From the NCBI RefSeq assembly GCF_000002515.2, contig NC_006038.1, positions 496,001 to 560,000 of the forward strand: a stretch of 64,000 bases of DNA, written 5' to 3'. This DNA comes from Kluyveromyces lactis. Lineage: Eukaryota > Ascomycota > Saccharomycetes > Saccharomycetales > Saccharomycetaceae. The notes beneath the pieces were generated by a model. The model made no database searches, was not told the DNA's origin, and saw nothing but the letters and a program-made list of their open reading frames with translations. The stretch's first letter is position 1. Every line of letters begins with the position of its first letter. Position numbers and translations under genes: made by a program. Shown here one piece after another: positions 52,598 to 62,700 of this stretch.

Positions 52598-52669
52598 CTC
52601 CGATACCGGGAGTCGAACCCGGGTCTCCACGGTGAGAGCGTGGTGTGATAGCCGTTACACTATATCGGA
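52598..52669 (-). tRNA. tRNA-Glu(CTC)
   Basis: 72-nt tRNA on the reverse strand: acceptor TCCGATA pairs with TATCGGA, anticodon loop GCTCTCACC with CTC, T-arm CCGGG-TTCGACT-CCCGG. Very like S. cerevisiae tRNA-Glu. It reads GAG. The first clear T-run on the coding strand is about 40 bases downstream, further than usual. Confidence 0.95.
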
Positions 52670-53222
52670 ATATAAAACGTTGTTATGCTTTCAGGGATTA
52701 TTTGCAATAGCCACCGTTATAACCGACACACGTGCAATGATTTCTTACCTCATTAGTTGACGCAGGTGGCAAGTACGATGGCCGTAACACCATGTAGGAC
52801 TTGTTGGTGTAAAACTTGCTAATCTATCAGATGAAACATCTGTTTTATAGCGCTCTTATTTTTAATGTTGTATTACGGGACTGTTTTGTTGGATCCAGAC
52901 ACCACGTTATATATCCGAAAGTTGAACTTTGTATATTTTCTCATGCGTTATTTCCTTCCTAAAGAGGAAATTATCTCCTTTCCAAAATGAGTCCATTTGT
53001 CGCAATCCTCGTTATCCTGCTTCACTTTCTCTGCTTCTCCGGTAGGAAGAGGAATACTTTGCGTCCTGGACAAACTCACTTCGGATTGAATATTCATTTT
53101 TTGATTTACATTGAATTGCAACTTAGAGATATTAACAAGTTGTTTAAAGTAGCACCTTGATTATTATAGGGTTATTTACTTTTGAGTTCATTCAAGAAGA
53201 AACCAGCTAAGGGAATTTGAAC
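52670..53222. promoter_or_regulatory. RPS25 promoter region
   Basis: 553 bases upstream of the inferred first RPS25 exon. Contains CACGTG (52729-52734) and T-rich tracts. An AATAACCCTATA-like Tbf1 half-match lies near 53,170. No clear Rap1 pair seen. Confidence 0.45.
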
Positions 53223-53790
53223 GTATGTGCCGTGTACTAGCAGTGGTTACTTATTTGGAATAGCACTTTTGGGATTACGATGAAAGAGATAACAAAATAA
53301 AACCAGCACGAGGTCTGATATCGAGGATTATACAAGAATAAGATAGATATATGAATCAGGAAGAGGTTCTAATGTTAATTTATTGATAGTGATGACAAAT
53401 GAAACAACACCAGTTATACTGAAACAACATTTACCAGAGATATTTTGTGGACGGATTGATAATTTTCTCTCCAACATTGTATTGATCATCGTACTATGGC
53501 ATCAGGATTAAAAGTGTACTGAATAATGCAGCTTTTTGTTATTTGGTGATATAGCCCAATGGAACTGCCAGCAAATATTTCTTAGGAAACCAGATTCTAT
53601 AATTTGGGTGAATTTGCTGGAAAGTAAGGATTCATTCAAATTGACAAGCTATCTATCAGAAAAATTCTCTCGTCATTAGTCGGACTTGCGACAAATTTAC
53701 TAAGTGATGTGCTACTTCTCACTACACCCCTCTTCATAAAGAATCAATTTTTTACTAACAATACCGAACTTAACGTTCCCTTTTCCGCAG
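53223..53790 (+). other. Probable 5'UTR intron of RPS25
   Basis: A branch site TACTAAC (53754-53760) and acceptor CCGCAG (ending 53790) lie immediately before the RPS25 ATG at 53795. The best upstream donor is GTATGT at 53223-53228, giving a 568-nt intron wholly in the leader. The donor choice is inferred. Confidence 0.65.
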
Positions 53791-53794
53791 AAAT

Positions 53795-54121
53795 ATGCCT
53801 CCAAAACAACAATTGTCCAAAGCCGCTAAGGCCGCCGCTGCCATGGCTGGTGGTAAGAAGTCCAAGAAGAAGTGGTCTAAGAAGTCCCACAAGGACAAGG
53901 CTAAGCACGCTGTTGTCTTGGACCAAGATAAATTCGACAGAATTATGAAGGAAGCTCCAACCTACAGATACGTTTCCGTCTCTGTGTTGGTTGACAGATT
54001 CAAGTTGGGTGGTTCCTTGGCCAGAGTTGCTTTGAGACACTTGGAAAACGAAGGCATCATCAAGCCAGTTTCCAAGCACTCCAAGCAAGCCATCTACACC
54101 AGAGCTACCGCTTCTGAATAA
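53795..54121 (+). CDS. RPS25: RPS25, 40S ribosomal protein eS25
   Basis: Small-subunit ribosomal protein, 108 residues as in S. cerevisiae. The N-terminus is basic ([19 protein letters not shown]), followed by a winged-helix-like core [22 protein letters not shown] and the end YTRATASE. Codons are strongly biased to the preferred set. There is one gene here; S. cerevisiae keeps RPS25A (YGR027C) and RPS25B (YLR333C) from the WGD. A TACTAAC and CAG just before the ATG point to a leader intron. Confidence 0.98.
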   Translation: MPPKQQLSKAAKAAAAMAGGKKSKKKWSKKSHKDKAKHAVVLDQDKFDRIMKEAPTYRYVSVSVLVDRFKLGGSLARVALRHLENEGIIKPVSKHSKQAIYTRATASE

Positions 54122-55523
54122 ATGCAATAAAAGTCATATACTCTATTCATATATAACTTTTGTAACTACGGCAAATATTTTCTCGATTTAAAGTCCAATA
54201 CTATCAGATTATTTCGTTACATATTGATGAGGCATGCTTTTGGTAGACATAGCACAAGTTACCTTAGACTTCTTTCCGTCTTCAAAGTCAGCCCTAACAG
54301 TGCTAACTGGACTGATTTCCTGTCATTTTCTACTTGTTAATTTCTGTTTTGTGAAAATTTTAATATGGTTAAAGACGAAAATCAAAAAAATATCATATAT
54401 AACAGGACCACTTCAAAGATGGTGAATGTTTAATAAAATATTACTGCTGTATCCTCTTTTGCTATTAGTTTTAATGCCTTTCCTCGGCTAATATGCCAGT
54501 GTTACTCATACTCTGCAGTGAATATGACATCGAAGGTTTTAAATTCTGAGACCAGAATTGGGGTACAATAATGTATATTGTATTTGAGAAAGAGTTTTCA
54601 GCTCTAAAATGCAACACATGCTGACTTAACCAACTGTTATGGAAAACCACTACCGATTCTAAATGATTATAAAAACAAAATATTTATAACTGAGGAAGTA
54701 TATGCAGGACATATTGTTATTTAGGAATTCTTCGTTTATGATCAGGATCGTTTTGTTTTCCAGTTACAGTTTTGATTAAATCTAGCATGCGATGTTTTCA
54801 ACGCAAACAATATTGTCCCTCTCCCGAGTCATTGTCCATAGCAGCCGGTATTTATAATACAGGGCATACTTGGATGTCATTTGTTTCCTATGAGCTCATA
54901 GGGACCAACAAAAATTAAAGGTGAACAAATCAAATTTAACTGGGGTTTTCAAGGTTTGTGTACTTGATGAACGCTTTCCACAGCTTTTTAAGATCCGGCG
55001 ATGATTTCTTCGGAAATATGTGCCTGGATAACATCATGCATCACCATCTGATACGTATACTGAAGTTAGATTCTATGTCTAACTTCCTGCAATGCAAACC
55101 AAAGAAAAATAACAAAAAAATTGAATTTGATTATCATTTCTACGTTTTTGTTGGTTGAGATACTACCTAATCATAACTGACTCCATTTCTTGAATTCAAT
55201 TACTTCTACTTCTGATTGAATTGCTTATTGTGATGAATCCTAAATTATCAGTTCTGCTTCTGAACCAAAAATTACAGGAAGATAACTAATTTACCAAGCT
55301 CAATAAATCTGAAATAAGCATGAAGTCTGGAGTAAGAATATCTAATATTATAATCTTAATTGTGTTTAAGTTAAGCATACAACTTTTGCTTGTTTTATTC
55401 ACTTATACACTAACGTTTATTAATAAAAACGTCTTATACTTGAAATATAGAAAGGCTCACACAAATGAATGTTGAAAAGAATGGTATACTTGAAACGTTA
55501 AATTGAGCTTCTTTTCTTCCAAT
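54122..55523. other. Gene-free 1.4-kb convergent interval
   Basis: 1,402 AT-rich bases between the 3' ends of RPS25 and the YGR026W-like gene. Open frames do not exceed about 66 codons and look random. A 16-bp perfect palindrome lies at 54887-54902. No tRNA, LTR or snoRNA recognised. Confidence 0.6.
54887..54902. repeat. 16-bp perfect palindrome
   Basis: CCTATGAGCTCATAGG reads the same on both strands, with no spacer. Could be a dimeric binding site or chance. Confidence 0.8.
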
Positions 55524-56330
55524 TCATGTATCAATTTTGAATCTCTGTAAAGCCTGTTCTCTTTCCTTCATTCTGTTGTATAGGAAGCCCTTAATGAAAT
55601 TCCATTTCTCTTTCTGACTTTCAGGAACCTTCTTGTCAACTTTTAACAACAATTTCAATAAAGTTGCTTGCGTGTAAGGAGAGAAGTTTAATCTCAACCA
55701 GAAGATAGCAATTGTGAATAGTAGAACAAACCCTGAAATCGCTTCCTTGAAAAGCAATGTGTTGACTGCTAAAGTTAAAATAACAATCAATTCAGAATAT
55801 GCCATCAAATGTAAAAGCTTGGCGTTCTTCAAAGTGATCTCAGAAATTTCGGTATTTTTAACCTCGTCCTTCTTCGAAATATGTAAATAACTCACAATCA
55901 TCAATGGGAATAGTTTGAACGATGATCTTCTACTGACCATCCAAAGGCTAGCCATCATAATGCCTTGGGAATTCTCTGAGCTTAACAAGTCATAAAATGA
56001 GGGTGAAGTATTAGACCATTTTTGATAGTCAGTAACACCATAAGACATGAAAACACCGAGCAATGACCCTTGATAGCATAAATTTGGGTACCAACTGATC
56101 AAATATTGGCTCCAAGTGCTATTCTTCCAGGTGACCTTGTGAACGTTACGCTTTGCTAACAAAAACAGAGTCTTCCATGATCTTCTCTTGTAAACAGTTA
56201 AATTGTGTTTGAAAGCATACAAAACATATAATGCTCCTAAAACTAGAGTCAAATAATGACCAACAATCCAAATTGCCCTTTGCTTGGCTTTGATATCAAC
56301 CTTGGAATCCTTCTTACGGATAACTTTCAT
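55524..56330 (-). CDS. YGR026W-like multi-pass membrane protein
   Basis: 268 residues from the first ATG (56330-56328); the S. cerevisiae protein YGR026W has 278. At least four hydrophobic segments are visible (about 20-40, 85-100, 135-150, 180-220), with a KxD-rich basic N-terminus and a charged C-terminus ending FKIDT. The layout recalls the Pom33/TMEM33 family of ER and pore membrane proteins, but I cannot confirm that. Function unknown. Strand and place between RPS25 and THG1 match YGR026W. Confidence 0.75.
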   Translation of the reverse strand: MKVIRKKDSKVDIKAKQRAIWIVGHYLTLVLGALYVLYAFKHNLTVYKRRSWKTLFLLAKRNVHKVTWKNSTWSQYLISWYPNLCYQGSLLGVFMSYGVTDYQKWSNTSPSFYDLLSSENSQGIMMASLWMVSRRSSFKLFPLMIVSYLHISKKDEVKNTEISEITLKNAKLLHLMAYSELIVILTLAVNTLLFKEAISGFVLLFTIAIFWLRLNFSPYTQATLLKLLLKVDKKVPESQKEKWNFIKGFLYNRMKEREQALQRFKIDT

Positions 56331-56908
56331 TGTGTCTCTTTTATTTCCGTGAATAAAACAGCTAGTACCAACAATTTCCAAACAAAAGTATTGCAAACTA
56401 TTTGCTCAGATAAATAAATGGCAATTGCAATAAACGGAAGAGCTTCAGCAGGTCTGGAAACAAGCTATCCATCTTCCAAGTTTTTAAACCCTTATAATAT
56501 TTGATTGTTCCGTGTGTATTTTCAACAAAGCAATTTTTTAAAACCTTTCTTTGCATTAGATCGAGGCGAAAGCGAAAATAATGTTCGCAGCTTATTTCAT
56601 GTCATCTCATCGGTATTAAAAGCTGGGTAAACTTCACAAGATGTAAATAAAATAATACATAGATAGTTGCTGTAAGTCTTGAGTGAGGGATATTAGTATT
56701 TGATCAAATGGATCTTGTTTGTACTTAGTTTTAATAGACTTTTGAATATCTGTAGCACGCGATTTTTCCTCGTTTGATTCAAACTTAGGATCTTTTATGA
56801 TTTGAGCAGTTGGACATTTCAGTTTCTCTTACTCACTTCATCTCGGTTGAGAATAGTGAAACACTTAAGAAAGCACTAATCTGTGTCAGGACGCTATTTG
56901 ATCTATAG
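56331..56908. promoter_or_regulatory. Divergent promoter region YGR026W-like / THG1
   Basis: 578 bases between divergent genes; AT-rich with no distinct recognised element. Confidence 0.5.
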
Positions 56909-57622
56909 ATGGCAAAGTCAAGATTTGAATACGTAAGGCAATTTGAAGTGCATGATGCGTTGCTTCCGGATACATACATAGTGGTAAGAGTTGATGGGAA
57001 GAAATTCCATGAATTCTCAAAATACTATAATTTCGCTAAACCAAATGATGAGAGGGCATTGAAACTAATGAACGCTGCTGCTAAAAATGTGTTCATGCAG
57101 TATAAACAAGAAATGATTTGTGCGTATGGTGAAAGCGATGAATACTCATTCATTTTGAAGAGAGATACAAAACTTTTTAATAGAAGACGTGATAAGATCA
57201 GTACCCTGTTCGTATCGTTGTTCACAGCTAATTATGTCTCTCTTTGGAACCTATTTTTCCCCGATGTCGTCCTACATCATAAACATTTGCCATACTTTGA
57301 TTCCCGTTGTGTTTGTTATCCAAACCTCACTGTGGTAAAAGATTATCTTTCGTGGAGATTTGTTGATACACATATCAATAACTTGTACAATACAGTCTTC
57401 TGGTACTTGATCATAAAGTGCGGTCTAACACCTCAAGAATCAGAACAAAAGCTTTGTGGAACGTTGTCCAGTGATAAGCAGGAAATTTTGTTCTCAGAAT
57501 GTGGGATTAACTATAATAACGAACCAGAGATGTATAAGAAGGGTTCCTTAGTAAACTCTAAAGGTGAAATAGTGCACATCGATGTGGTGAAACAAATTGA
57601 TGAAATTTTTAATGGGTTTTAA
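56909..57622 (+). CDS. THG1: THG1, tRNA-His guanylyltransferase
   Basis: Adds the essential extra 5' guanosine (G-1) to tRNA-His by 3'-5' polymerisation. The 237 residues equal the S. cerevisiae length. The palm-like catalytic fold shows the metal-binding Asp29-Gly30 in RVDGKKFHEFS and Asp77 in GESDEYSF, with the conserved NFAKPND segment. Order and strand match YGR024C. It is convergent with the next gene, the stops only 35 bases apart. Confidence 0.97.
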   Translation: MAKSRFEYVRQFEVHDALLPDTYIVVRVDGKKFHEFSKYYNFAKPNDERALKLMNAAAKNVFMQYKQEMICAYGESDEYSFILKRDTKLFNRRRDKISTLFVSLFTANYVSLWNLFFPDVVLHHKHLPYFDSRCVCYPNLTVVKDYLSWRFVDTHINNLYNTVFWYLIIKCGLTPQESEQKLCGTLSSDKQEILFSECGINYNNEPEMYKKGSLVNSKGEIVHIDVVKQIDEIFNGF

Positions 57623-57657
57623 TTAATTTAATGCTGGAAATCCTTACGTATTGAAGT

Positions 57658-58782
57658 TTATGTAATGCGACCGATTCGTTCGGAATTAACGAGATAGTAG
57701 ACAGAACCATTGATGCACATTAATTTGTGGATAACGTCTTCCTTACCACCAACAATGTGAACGTCCTCTTTAATGATAATATTTTCCTTCCAATTGAATG
57801 TCCATTCATAGAGTTTTCCGTTTTCACTTCCACTATATATGACTACTTCACTCTCTTGGAGACCCAAGACAACTTGGCAGTTGACGGTTGATATAGTCTC
57901 CTCTTTATCAATAATTTTATCAAGGAAGGCCAAGAAAACCCATTCACCTCTATTTGACCTTTTGTACACTGTGCATCCCAAGTTAGTGACGTTTCCACAA
58001 CAGATCGCTGTGAAAGATGTCGGACTTCTGCTTTTGACAATCTGATAATCTGCACAAGTTAAAACGTTATTAGTTTTAAATGTGGAGTATAGAGTTTCAT
58101 TCTCAACTCTGAAGTCGATCCCCTTTTGTCTAACTAAAAACCTTAGATTATTGTCGAAACCTGATACCAAGGCATTATCAATATCCCCGATTCTATCTTC
58201 CCATTTAGCTTGAAGTCCTGAGTAGCCAAAGGATACAAATGATAGGGAATCAGAAGCAAAATCATCAAATTTCTTAATCAAAGACCATCTCTTGAACATA
58301 GTATTGAACTTGACATAAGTCAAATTGCCCAATTTTGTTGAATATAAAATTCTAATATTCCCATTATTATCTGCTTTGCAGTTGAACGATGTGATGCAGT
58401 CTCTCGCATTTTCTATAAACCACTTATGAGTAACAATTTCGCAGGTCGATACATCATCGAATGATATGATACAAATACTATCGCCTGTATTAAATGCAAT
58501 CCAGGAAACTTTAGTAACTTTTGCGTTCTCTTGTTTGAATGAAATCTTAGGCACATCCACTATCGATAAATAATTCAACTCAAAATCAAAGTTTGACTCA
58601 CTAATAGGAATTATTATATCCAATTGTGTGGTTTTCTTCTCTTTGAAATTATATAGGATTAGTTCACCAATATTTTTGGAACTCTTAGTGTTGCATAGCC
58701 TCGTATAAAGAACATATTTGGATGACTGCGTAACGAAATAAGACCTTATTGTTGCGTCATCTTCGATTACGATCTCCTCCAT
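57658..58782 (-). CDS. Unrecognised protein, beta-propeller-like
   Basis: 374 residues with short beta-strand-like stretches throughout and a WD-like phrase YSGSENGKLYEW (about 316-327), suggesting a propeller. No signal peptide or membrane span. I do not recognise the family. The frame is intact, uses ordinary codons and begins at an ATG (58782-58780). In S. cerevisiae no such gene lies next to THG1 or RPA135, so it sits at a synteny break. It could be a fast-evolving subunit of a nuclear complex, but no function is claimed. Confidence 0.6.
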   Translation of the reverse strand: MEEIVIEDDATIRSYFVTQSSKYVLYTRLCNTKSSKNIGELILYNFKEKKTTQLDIIIPISESNFDFELNYLSIVDVPKISFKQENAKVTKVSWIAFNTGDSICIISFDDVSTCEIVTHKWFIENARDCITSFNCKADNNGNIRILYSTKLGNLTYVKFNTMFKRWSLIKKFDDFASDSLSFVSFGYSGLQAKWEDRIGDIDNALVSGFDNNLRFLVRQKGIDFRVENETLYSTFKTNNVLTCADYQIVKSRSPTSFTAICCGNVTNLGCTVYKRSNRGEWVFLAFLDKIIDKEETISTVNCQVVLGLQESEVVIYSGSENGKLYEWTFNWKENIIIKEDVHIVGGKEDVIHKLMCINGSVYYLVNSERIGRIT

Positions 58783-59003
58783 TATTTGACAATTCCGCTA
58801 TCATAGAAGCCAAAGAGGATATCTTGAAATCATGTGGTTAATGAATGAATCAGCTGACCCTGAGTTGTTGAGTCAGTTAACATCAATATCTTTAGCGCTG
58901 TGATGAGCTGAGCAACACACATAGGATATTAATTTTTTGATCTCCAATGTCGAGAAGTTCTTTCCATAGTAAAAGAATACAAAAAATGTTAAAAATAAAA
59001 ATT

Positions 59004-59075
59004 CTCCGCGACGGGGAATTGAACCCCGATCTCGCACGCGACAAGCGCGAATTCTAACCATTAAACTATCGCGGA
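59004..59075 (-). tRNA. tRNA-Asp(GTC), copy 2
   Basis: 72-nt tRNA identical to the copy at 41328-41399, same strand, anticodon GTC. A TTTTTATTTTT terminator lies directly downstream on the coding strand (58,990-59,003). Confidence 0.97.
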
Positions 59076-59779
59076 CGATTTCTGTTTCACTGTTATGTAC
59101 GCCCCTCCCCATCGAAGATTCTGTTGAAACGGATCATAAACCATGATCGGGTAACTACCAATGTAATAGGCGGTTAAGTATCAAGATGATACATAAGGAT
59201 TGTTTCTAGTTGAAACATCATTAACCAATCTGAGTTATTATATAAGGAGGCATTAGATCTGAACAAGGACCATCAACACGGTCATGCCAGATCGCCAGGT
59301 GCATCAACATACACTACTAGATATATAGCTAATAAACACTATGGATTCATCAGATACCAAAGATCTTGAAACAACAACACGTGACTGGAAATACCAGTAT
59401 CACCAACAGATTCAATTGCACTCCTATATTTCATTTCGTTTAGCATAGTGACATCCTCGGTGCTTATCGTAATTGGTATAATAATCATTTACACCCTCTT
59501 GCTATTTCAATCATTAAAATTTTTTATGGGCTACATTCTAACTTTTATACCTCTTAACATACCTTCATTTGAATATTTATATTATGTAAATTTGACTATT
59601 GCTTCTTAAAGAATAAAAAAATTCAAACGACATGAGTACTCCGTTGATGATTCACAATTGGAGTTTCAGTTCATCTAGAAAAGAGTGGACATAAACAATT
59701 ATTTATAATGTTTATTCATCAATGCTATCTATGAACAGTCTACTATAGTACATATTATATGTTGGAAGTCTTTTGTTGC
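59076..59779. other. tRNA-Asp upstream and RPA135 3' region
   Basis: 704 bases with a Reb1-type TTACCCG on the reverse strand (59148-59154) and CACGTGA (59378-59384). No gene seen; AT-rich towards RPA135. Confidence 0.5.
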
Positions 59780-62700
59780 CTACTTTGGTTCAACATTGTA
59801 GCGTAGTCTAATACCCATTGCTGCTAATTCAGAATCTAAGTATTTCAACACGAACGGAATGGCAACCGTGGTCGTATTTCCACCACCGACAAATTTATTA
59901 CCTTGACCGTCTTCCCAGATTTCGGAATCAGCGATGTGAACAGGTTCACTTCCAGATTCGTATTTTGTAATTAATCTCTTTGCTTCGTCAAACTTGAGGG
60001 CACAACGACGACAGCGTACAGTCGAGATTGATCCAATCTTTGGTACACTAGATTGTGTGGTTAAGATAGCACCACAGTCACGACAAACAGCTGTTTGTGT
60101 GTAATCTGAACAGTTCAGTAGACGATCTTGCAATAGGAATGAGGTACCATGACCGATTAATGCATCTCTTTCCATTTCACCTACACGAATACCACCGTGT
60201 CTCTTTCTACCCTTGACAGGTTGCATCGTTAGACTGTTGACAGGACCAGTGGAACGCACTTGGAACTTATCGTTAACCATGTGACGCAATCTTTGATAGT
60301 AAACAACACCAATGTAGATATCCGCTCTAAGTTCTTCACCAGTTGCACCGGAGTACATTGGTTCGTTACCGTGGTAGTTGTAACCTGCTTTTGCTAGTTG
60401 ATCACCGAAGTAGTCAGCGGGGGTGTCACTCTCGTTGAAAGTCCATGGAGTAGAATCTTGAGCAATACCATGCAATGCACCTGCTTTACCAGCAAGAGAT
60501 TCGACAAACATACCAATTGTCATACGAGATGGGAAAGCATGAGGATTAATAATGACATCTGGTTGAATACCTGTTTCACTGAACGGCATGTCAATAGTTG
60601 GCCATTTTCTAGAACAGACACCCTTTTGACCGTGTCTGGAAGAGAATTTGTCACCGATTTGAGGAGTTCTTCTGATACGGTATTTAATGGTAATTGCTTG
60701 CAGTTCTTGGAATTTTGAAGATTCGTCACCAATTAATTTAACTTCCTCGATATATGCAGGTTCAGAAGAGTGGTAAGTTTTGATCTTCGTTTTATTCAAG
60801 GTGTCATCAAAGTATGCACAAATTGGATCACCTTCTTCAACGTAGGTACCTATCAGTGGTAAACCATCGTCGTCAAGCTTTTCAAGCCATTCCTTGGGCC
60901 ACTCGTCTGTACCGAATCCGAAATGCTGGGTAATTGGATCACCACGGCTTCTGTTCATAGACAAATTGACCTTTTCCACCTTATACATTGTACCATATCC
61001 AAAACCTCTTTCATCAGCCGATTTGTTGATAATCATTGCATCATCCATATCGTAACCAGTGTAAGAAATAACCGCAACCACTGCATTGGTACCGTTAGGG
61101 AAGTTATCCATACCATAATCATCGTAGAGGTTAGCCTTAACAATTGGTGTCTGACCGGTTTGCAACCTGTATAATTTGTTATCAGAACGATGGCATAGAG
61201 CCACACCAGGAGTACCCATGGTTTGTTTACCCATTTGACATTGGTACATATTTCTTGGAGATTGATTGAAATCAGAGAATGGTGTTAGGTTAGCCAAGAT
61301 AGAAAGAATGTTTGTTGGAGAGAACTCAACGTGGGAATGAACGTTATTTTCGATTTCTTCCGGAGTCACAGCAATATTCATATATACTTGTTCAAATGGA
61401 CCCACAATATCTTCCTTATCTAATGGAAGATAACGCACCGGACGCATCATTCTAGAATGACCACCAAAGAGGAAAAGACCGGGGTATTGACCACTAGTGG
61501 TAGGTGGAACATATCCAACTTCCAAGTCTACAGGCAAACCCGGAGTCTTGCCTTCCACTTTCCAGAATCTCAAAGTGTCAGCAACGACCTTACCCTGTTC
61601 GTGAGAACACCAACCGATAATCTTACCATCTAACTGAACGCAACACATGGAAGGACCAGCAGCAATGACGTGTGCAGCTGGAGTGACACCAAGAGAGTAC
61701 AAGATGGAAGGTATCTTTGAAACATCTGATTGTTCAGTAGAAATTTTACATTTATGCGAAAGATGGTTCAATAAACCACAAGGAGAACCATCTGGAGTAT
61801 GCACCGGACAGAAGAAACCCCAGGATTCCGGTAACAACTTTCTAACGGTAGTAGTCTTTAATTGAGCAAAGAAGGAACCTCTATGCACCATTCGGAAATG
61901 AGAAATGAAACGGTAAAAGTTAATCTTTTCTGCCACAACAGTGTAACCAGAAACTTGCTGCAAATCTAGACCAGATTGAGAAACCAAATTACCAGTAGAT
62001 AAGAAATACTGTAATTTTGACCCAATGTTTTCATTGACTCTCATAAGCACCTTGTTCATATATTTTTGATCCTTAAAGTTGATAGCTAACCCACGATTTA
62101 TGTCTGTTTGAATTTGTAACCTGATGTTTTGTAGGTATTCTTCAATTTTTTCCTTGACAATCATACCATACAAGAACCCACCTAATAGAATTTCTTGATG
62201 TTGAGCTGCATCAGGATTATCTGGGGAACATTCACCAGCAACCAACGAATAGAGTTTTCTGATCATGAATAATAGCATGTTGAATTTGTCTTTGTTGTTT
62301 TCACCAAGGTGAACTAAAACAATACGGTTTAAAAGTTCCTGGCCGACTTGCAGATCGGTCATATCGGGAGAGGCTTGGAATACAACACGGAATTTGTCAC
62401 CCAAATATTGCAAAGTTTGTTTACGGTTTTGTAGAGTTGGGTATCTCTTCTTGAAGCCACGTAGTAACAATTCAAGACGATCTGTCAAGAAAGAATTAGA
62501 GGTGTCTCCACCGACAACGTGATCAAAAATCTCTCTATCATTGGTATCGCATAGTGCTCTTAAGATCATTACCACTGGAATTAAATATTCATTTTTCCTC
62601 CAAGAGAACCTGAAGGTAACTTGACCATCGTTTAAATAATGCAAGACGTTAGTTTGAGATGTTTGATCTGGTCTAACGGATCTAATCTGAATACCATATT

